Source: Pseudomonas sp. UFMG81 (GTDB lineage Bacteria; Pseudomonadota; Gammaproteobacteria; Pseudomonadales; Pseudomonadaceae). From it: a stretch of DNA of 64,000 bases. The notes beneath the pieces were generated by a model, which worked only from the letters and a program-made list of their open reading frames with translations, was not told where the DNA came from and did no database searches. The stretch is from positions 17,789 to 81,788 of the forward strand of contig NZ_JACAFQ010000021.1 in assembly GCF_015354575.1 (NCBI RefSeq), in the 5' to 3' direction. Both the position numbers and the translations under genes were made by a program. Each line of letters starts with the position of its first letter. The stretch's first letter is position 1. This document shows, in pieces, positions 59,718-64,000 of the stretch.

Positions 59718-61136
59718 GTGGCCGCTGATATCCAAGACAGCCGCTCCGCCCGCTTTGCCTTGCGTTGCTCCAACTGGGCCGAACGCTGGTTCCCCGACTC
59801 CTGGGTGTTCGCCGCCCTGGCTGTGATGCTGGTATCGCTGGGTGCCCTGGTCATGGGCGCCAAGCCCACCGACACCGCCAAGGCCTTCGGTGACGGCTTC
59901 TGGAGCCTGATCCCGTTCACCATGCAGATGGCCTTCGTGGTCATCGGTGGCTACGTGGTGGCCAGCTCGCCACCCGCTGCGCGGCTGATCGACCGCCTGG
60001 CGCGCATCCCCAAGAACGGCCGCTCGGCGGTGTGCTGGGTAGCGCTGATCTCGATGCTCGCCTCGTTGCTCAACTGGGGGCTGTCGCTGGTGTTCGGCGG
60101 CCTGCTGGTGCGCGCCTTGGCGCGGCGCACCGACCTGAAGATGGATTATCGCGCCGCTGGCGCCGCCGCCTACCTGGGGTTGGGCGCGGTGTGGGCACTG
60201 GGCCTGTCGTCGTCGGCTGCGCAGTTGCAGGCCAACCCGGCCAGCCTGCCGCCGTCGATCCTGTCCATCACTGGGGTGATCCCGTTCACCGAAACCATCT
60301 TCCTCTGGCAGTCCGGGGTGATGCTGGCGGCGCTGGTGATCGTCTCGCTGATCGTCGCCTATGCCACCGCCCCTGGCCCGAACAGCGCGCGCAGCGCCCA
60401 GGACTGCGGGGTCGACCCCAGCTTCACTGCGCCACCCTCGCCGCAGCGCACGCGCCCGGGCGAGTGGCTGGAATACAGCCCGATCCTGATCCTGCTGCTG
60501 GTGGCCCTGGCCGCGGGTTGGCTGTACCAGGAGTTCGCCACCAAGCCTGCGATCACCGCGATCTCCGGGCTTAACACCTACAACCTGCTGTTCATCATGC
60601 TTGGTGCCTTGCTGCACTGGCGCCCGCGCAGCTTCCTCGACGCCGTGGCCCGCGCCGTGCCGACCACCACCGGGGTGCTGATCCAGTTCCCGCTGTACGG
60701 CTCGATCGCGGCCATCCTCACCCAGGTGAAAGGGGCGGATGCCGAAACCCTGGCCCACCACATCTCGCTGTTCTTCACCCAGATCGCCACCCACGACACC
60801 TATGCGCTGCTGATGGGCGTGTACTCGGCGGTGCTGGGCTTCTTCATCCCGTCCGGTGGTGGCAAGTGGATCATCGAGGCGCCCTACGTGATGCTGGTGG
60901 CCAACGACCTGCAGTACCACCTGGGCTGGGCGGTGCAGATCTACAACGCCGCCGAAGCGCTGCCAAACCTGATCAACCCGTTCTACATGCTGCCGCTGCT
61001 GGGCGTGCTGGGGTTGAAGGCGCGTGATCTGATCGGCTTCTCGTTCGTGCAGTTGCTGGTGCACGTGCCTTTGGTGCTGGTGCTGCTGTGGGCGTTGGGC
61101 ACAACCTTGCAGTACGTGCCGCCGGTAATGCCGTGA
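59718..61136 (+). CDS. atoE: short-chain fatty acid carrier, AtoE-type
   Basis: 472 residues from a GTG start with AAAAGGA eight bases upstream. About ten to twelve membrane helices. Family segments: WFPDSWVFAALAVMLVSLGA, NWGLSLVFGGLLVRALARR, GLSSSAAQLQANPAS, FFIPSGGGKWIIEAPYVM. Takes up short-chain acids such as acetoacetate or butyrate, feeding the CoA-transferase encoded upstream. Followed by a strong terminator. Confidence 0.93.
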   Translation: MAADIQDSRSARFALRCSNWAERWFPDSWVFAALAVMLVSLGALVMGAKPTDTAKAFGDGFWSLIPFTMQMAFVVIGGYVVASSPPAARLIDRLARIPKNGRSAVCWVALISMLASLLNWGLSLVFGGLLVRALARRTDLKMDYRAAGAAAYLGLGAVWALGLSSSAAQLQANPASLPPSILSITGVIPFTETIFLWQSGVMLAALVIVSLIVAYATAPGPNSARSAQDCGVDPSFTAPPSPQRTRPGEWLEYSPILILLLVALAAGWLYQEFATKPAITAISGLNTYNLLFIMLGALLHWRPRSFLDAVARAVPTTTGVLIQFPLYGSIAAILTQVKGADAETLAHHISLFFTQIATHDTYALLMGVYSAVLGFFIPSGGGKWIIEAPYVMLVANDLQYHLGWAVQIYNAAEALPNLINPFYMLPLLGVLGLKARDLIGFSFVQLLVHVPLVLVLLWALGTTLQYVPPVMP

Positions 61137-61156
61137 GGCGTAGGCGCTGACAGAAG

Positions 61157-61182
61157 AGGGCGGTCGAATACCGCCCTTTTTT
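61157..61182 (+). terminator. Rho-independent terminator of atoE
   Basis: AGGGCGGT (61157-61164), loop CGAAT, ACCGCCCT (61170-61177), then TTTTT. Confidence 0.92.
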
Positions 61183-61200
61183 ACGTTTCGATGACATATC

Positions 61201-61219
61201 GATAATGATTCGCATGCGC
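61201..61219 (+). promoter_or_regulatory. Fur-box-like operator of the siderophore receptor
   Basis: GATAATGATTCGCATGCGC matches 13 of 19 positions of the Fur consensus, including a perfect first half GATAATGAT. It is 75 bp before the start of a TonB-dependent siderophore receptor, which fits iron repression. Confidence 0.6.
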
Positions 61220-61293
61220 GATTCGTTTTCATGTGAATGCCGTTCATCCGGCAGCCAGGACATTCATCGAAACGAACAAGGAGACAGGCAGCG

Positions 61294-63516
61294 ATGTTCG
61301 CGCCCATCAGCCGTTCCATGACCCTCACCCTGGGTCTGTGTGCCACCGTCGTCAGCCCGCTTGCGCTGGCCGAAGAGGCCGAAAAACGGCCCGACGACAA
61401 CGTGCTGGAGCTCGGCTCCACCGAGATTCTCGCCCAGAGCCTGGGCAGCACCACCGAGCACAGCGGCTCCTACACCACCGGCAGCATGAGCGCGGCCACG
61501 CGCTTGAACCTGTCGATCAAGGAAACCCCACAATCGGTCTCGGTGCTGACCCGCCAGCAACTCGACGACTTCCAGCTCGACACCCTGTCCGAAGCCATGG
61601 CCCACGTCACCGGCGTCACCGTGCAGCGCAACGACTCGGAGCGCCCGAGCTATTACTCGCGGGGCTATTCGATCAACAACTTCCAGATCGACGGGATGCT
61701 CAACACCTTCTCCGGGCTCAAGTCGGACTCGGACACCATCATCTACGACCGGATCGAAGTGGTACGCGGCGCCACCGGCCTGACCACCGGCGCGGGCGAC
61801 CCGTCCGGGACCATCGCCATGGTGCGCAAGCGGCCCACCTCGCAACTGGCGGTCAGCACCGGGGTCAGCGCCGGCAGCTACGACAACTACCACGGTTACC
61901 TCGATGTGGGTGGCCCGCTGGGGCTGGAAGGGCGCCTGCGTGGGCGCACGGTGCTGGCCTACCGCGACAGCCAGTCGTTCATGGATAAGTACGCCAGCCA
62001 GCGTGAGGTGGCCTACGGCATCCTTGAAGCCGACCTGACTGACAGCACCGTGCTGGCGGTGGGCTACGACTACCAGAACAAGCATGTGCAGGGCGCCTCC
62101 TGGGGCACCGTGCCGTACTGGAACGCCGACGGCGGCAAGGCCGACCTGCCGCGCTCGACCAACCTGGCCGCACCCTGGTCGTCCTGGCCGCTGAAGGACC
62201 AGACGGTGTTCGCCACCCTCGACCAGCAACTGCCCAACGACTGGCTGCTGAAGCTGGCCTACACCCACCGTGAGTCCGACAGCGACGGCAAGGTGTACTA
62301 CGGTGGCAACGGTTTCCCCGAAGCCGACCGCAGCGGCATGAACGCCTGGTATTCGCACTTCAGCGGCGAGGAGAAGATGGACGCGGTCGATCTCAACCTG
62401 GCCGGGCCCTACCAACTGTTCGGGCGCAGCCATGACTTCATGATCGGCTATGGCGAATCCGAGCGGCGCGACAGTTCGCCTTACTTCGTCGAGGGGCCGT
62501 TGCCCGCCGACTACCAGAAGATCCCCGACTGGAAGTACATGAGCAGCGTCGCCAAGTTCCAGGACCTCGATATCGGACAAGATGGCTCGCGCAACTACAC
62601 CAAGCAGAAAGCCGGCTATATCGCCACGCGCCTGAACCCCACCGACCGCCTGCACTTCGTGCTCGGCAGCCGCTACGGCAGCTGGCAGACCGAGAGCCGC
62701 GAGTGGACATTCGACGAGGACCTCAACGGCACCGAGCTTACGCCCAGCAAGCAGACCCAGAACGACCAGTGGACGCCCTACGCCGGGGTGCTGTACGACC
62801 TGACCGAACAGTACACCGTGTACGCCAGCTACACCGACATCTTCAACCCGCAGTCGGTACGCGACGTCAACCGGCAATACCTCGAGCCCATCGTCGGCAA
62901 GGTGTACGAGGTGGGCTTGAAGGGCAGCCTGATGGACGACCGGCTGAACCTGAGCAGTGCGGTGTACCGCAGCAAGCAGGACAACGTCGCCGAGCAGGAT
63001 GACTCGGTGCCGCCCAACGGCAACGAGGTGTTCTACAAGTCCGGTGGCAAGGGCATCGTGGTCGAGGGCTTCGAAGCCGAGCTCGCCGGTGAAGTGAGCA
63101 GCGGCTGGCAGATGAGCCTCGGCTACAGCTACACCCACGCCGCCAATGCCGACAAGTCGCGCAAGAGCACCGAGCAGCCGTTGAACCTGGTGCGCTTCTC
63201 CAGCACCTACCAGTTGACCCCGGCATTGACCGTGGGCGGCACCCTGGACTGGCAGAGCGACACCTACAAGCTGGCCAACCGGCCAGTGGGGCGCCGGGCC
63301 AATGGTTCGGTGATCACGGCCAAGGACGAGATCAGCCAGAACGCCTTCGCGGTGGTGGGGCTGATGGCGCGTTATCGTTTCGACGAGCACCTGTCGGCGT
63401 CGGTGAACGTGAAGAACCTGTTCGACGAGCACTACTACAACAACCTGGGGTTCTATAACGGCGTGTACCACGGCGAGCCGCGCACGCTGATGGTGAGCCT
63501 GGACTGGAGGCTGTAG
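61294..63516 (+). CDS. TonB-dependent siderophore receptor
   Basis: 740 residues from MFAPISRSMTLTLGLCATVV, preceded by AAGGAG. Signal peptide to about ALA|E. TonB-box region near the mature start, plug domain (IKETPQSVSVLTRQQLDDF, YYSRGYSINNFQIDGM, IEVVRGATGLTTGAGDPSG), then a 22-strand barrel ending in SLDWRL. No N-terminal signalling (STN) domain, so no anti-sigma partner is expected. Probably takes up a ferric hydroxamate or xenosiderophore; the ligand is unknown. Confidence 0.93.
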   Translation: MFAPISRSMTLTLGLCATVVSPLALAEEAEKRPDDNVLELGSTEILAQSLGSTTEHSGSYTTGSMSAATRLNLSIKETPQSVSVLTRQQLDDFQLDTLSEAMAHVTGVTVQRNDSERPSYYSRGYSINNFQIDGMLNTFSGLKSDSDTIIYDRIEVVRGATGLTTGAGDPSGTIAMVRKRPTSQLAVSTGVSAGSYDNYHGYLDVGGPLGLEGRLRGRTVLAYRDSQSFMDKYASQREVAYGILEADLTDSTVLAVGYDYQNKHVQGASWGTVPYWNADGGKADLPRSTNLAAPWSSWPLKDQTVFATLDQQLPNDWLLKLAYTHRESDSDGKVYYGGNGFPEADRSGMNAWYSHFSGEEKMDAVDLNLAGPYQLFGRSHDFMIGYGESERRDSSPYFVEGPLPADYQKIPDWKYMSSVAKFQDLDIGQDGSRNYTKQKAGYIATRLNPTDRLHFVLGSRYGSWQTESREWTFDEDLNGTELTPSKQTQNDQWTPYAGVLYDLTEQYTVYASYTDIFNPQSVRDVNRQYLEPIVGKVYEVGLKGSLMDDRLNLSSAVYRSKQDNVAEQDDSVPPNGNEVFYKSGGKGIVVEGFEAELAGEVSSGWQMSLGYSYTHAANADKSRKSTEQPLNLVRFSSTYQLTPALTVGGTLDWQSDTYKLANRPVGRRANGSVITAKDEISQNAFAVVGLMARYRFDEHLSASVNVKNLFDEHYYNNLGFYNGVYHGEPRTLMVSLDWRL

Positions 63517-63611
63517 CGGCCTCGGGGACGGCGTGGGGTGGTGGGGCGAAATTGCCTGACGGGCAATGTCGATCTACTGTCACGTCGTCCCCATGCCTTC
63601 CAGGAGTTGCG

Positions 63612-64000
63612 ATGAACAAGGTTTCGCTGAGTCTGGGTGTCACGCTCATTGGCGTATTGACGGGGTGTTCCGGCATTCCATCGCAGCCTTATGTGGAACC
63701 GCCAGCCTCGGCACCTACTGCCCGGATGCGGGTGATCAGCAATACGACGGTGTTCGGTGACGGTGTGTTTGGCCGTTGTGCGCCGAATCTGCGGCACCAG
63801 ATGGTCCAGGCTGGGCATTTCTCGGCGGGGCAGGCTGTGCAGGATTACCCGCAGTTCCCCAGCGTACCGGCGAAGCTTGGCATGCCGCCACGCCTGTCGC
63901 CGCAATTGCTCAGCCTCACGCCCACCGTGCGCAATGCCCAGGGCCGTGTCGAGGAGGTGGTTGCCGAGTACCGAGTGCCGACATCGGCACCCTTTCAGCT
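63612..64000 (+). CDS. hypothetical lipoprotein, 3' end outside window
   Basis: At least 129 residues, cut by the window edge; AGGAG lies six bases before the start. Signal sequence with lipobox LTGC (VTLIGVLTGCSGIPSQ), so the mature protein starts at Cys19. A Pro/Ala-rich stretch (EPPASAPTA) follows, then mixed sequence with VFGDGVFGRCAPNLRHQMV. I do not recognise the family. It may be a periplasm-facing outer-membrane lipoprotein. Confidence 0.65.
   Translation, partial: MNKVSLSLGVTLIGVLTGCSGIPSQPYVEPPASAPTARMRVISNTTVFGDGVFGRCAPNLRHQMVQAGHFSAGQAVQDYPQFPSVPAKLGMPPRLSPQLLSLTPTVRNAQGRVEEVVAEYRVPTSAPFQ

Noticed and set aside
59511..61454. Long open frames antisense to real genes (for example here, 11570-13363, 22096-23670, 25803-27917 and 61264-63471)
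   Set aside because: They mirror well-recognised genes on the other strand, have low-complexity Gln/His/Arg/Ala-rich translations and no family motifs. High GC in third codon positions produces such frames.

Overview
The window reads as a chromosomal segment from a Pseudomonas putida-group bacterium. The support is high-GC coding sequence on both strands, a complete functional-amyloid (fap) operon, the lexA2-imuA-imuB-dnaE2 mutagenesis cassette with a GTAC-N4-GTGC operator, a McpP-like chemoreceptor, and several copies of the TGTAGGAGCGGCCTTG-type inverted repeats typical of this group. No rRNA, tRNA or CRISPR array was recognised. Most of the window is core or common accessory genome. The only trace of a mobile element is a frameshifted integrase relic near 36 kb, followed by small orphan membrane proteins.

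Layout. 1-5.8 kb: an RND efflux pump (permease cut by the window edge, plus lipoprotein adaptor) divergent from an RstA/RstB-like two-component system. 5.9-14.4 kb, minus strand: wecB, nfrB, nfrA and a DUF4434 gene with overlapping ends, followed by a diguanylate cyclase. This resembles the E. coli c-di-GMP-controlled NfrA/NfrB/WecB exopolysaccharide pathway, here gathered in one place with a possible c-di-GMP source. 14.7-16.9 kb: a PACE efflux protein, then ilvA behind an isoleucine-rich leader peptide and attenuator. 17-19.2 kb: an LTA-synthase-like phosphotransferase. 19.3-24.7 kb: fapABCDEF on the minus strand, with a sigma-54-type promoter, two upstream copies of an 18-bp palindrome, and an unusually stable hairpin between fapC and fapD.

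25-34 kb: pnuC with a NadR-like kinase, a chemoreceptor, uppP, a DUF1294 protein, an MmcQ/YjbR protein, a LysR regulator divergent from azoR, an esterase-like hydrolase and an MFS transporter. 34-44.3 kb: the ABC-F protein YbiT, the integrase relic, small membrane proteins and a lipoprotein, an RDD protein, an old-yellow-enzyme family oxidoreductase, ogt, a DUF3016 protein, a Ser/Thr phosphatase, two LysE-type exporters and an AraC regulator. 44.3-50.4 kb: an autotransporter, ppiC, a flavin reductase, a DUF899 protein, a small secreted eight-cysteine protein and a HAD phosphatase.

50.5-56.3 kb: the SOS mutagenesis cassette. 56.3-61.1 kb: an aldo/keto reductase and LysR regulator divergent from a two-subunit 3-oxoacid CoA-transferase and an AtoE-type short-chain fatty acid carrier, forming an acetoacetate/short-chain acid utilisation unit. 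61.2-63.5 kb: a TonB-dependent siderophore receptor behind a Fur-box-like site. 63.6 kb to the end: a lipoprotein cut by the window edge.

The most striking theme is biofilm and surface biology: two matrix systems (NfrAB-type glycan and Fap amyloid) lie within 20 kb, each with readable regulatory clues. Gene packing is tight, with several short operon overlaps and two long convergent overlaps.
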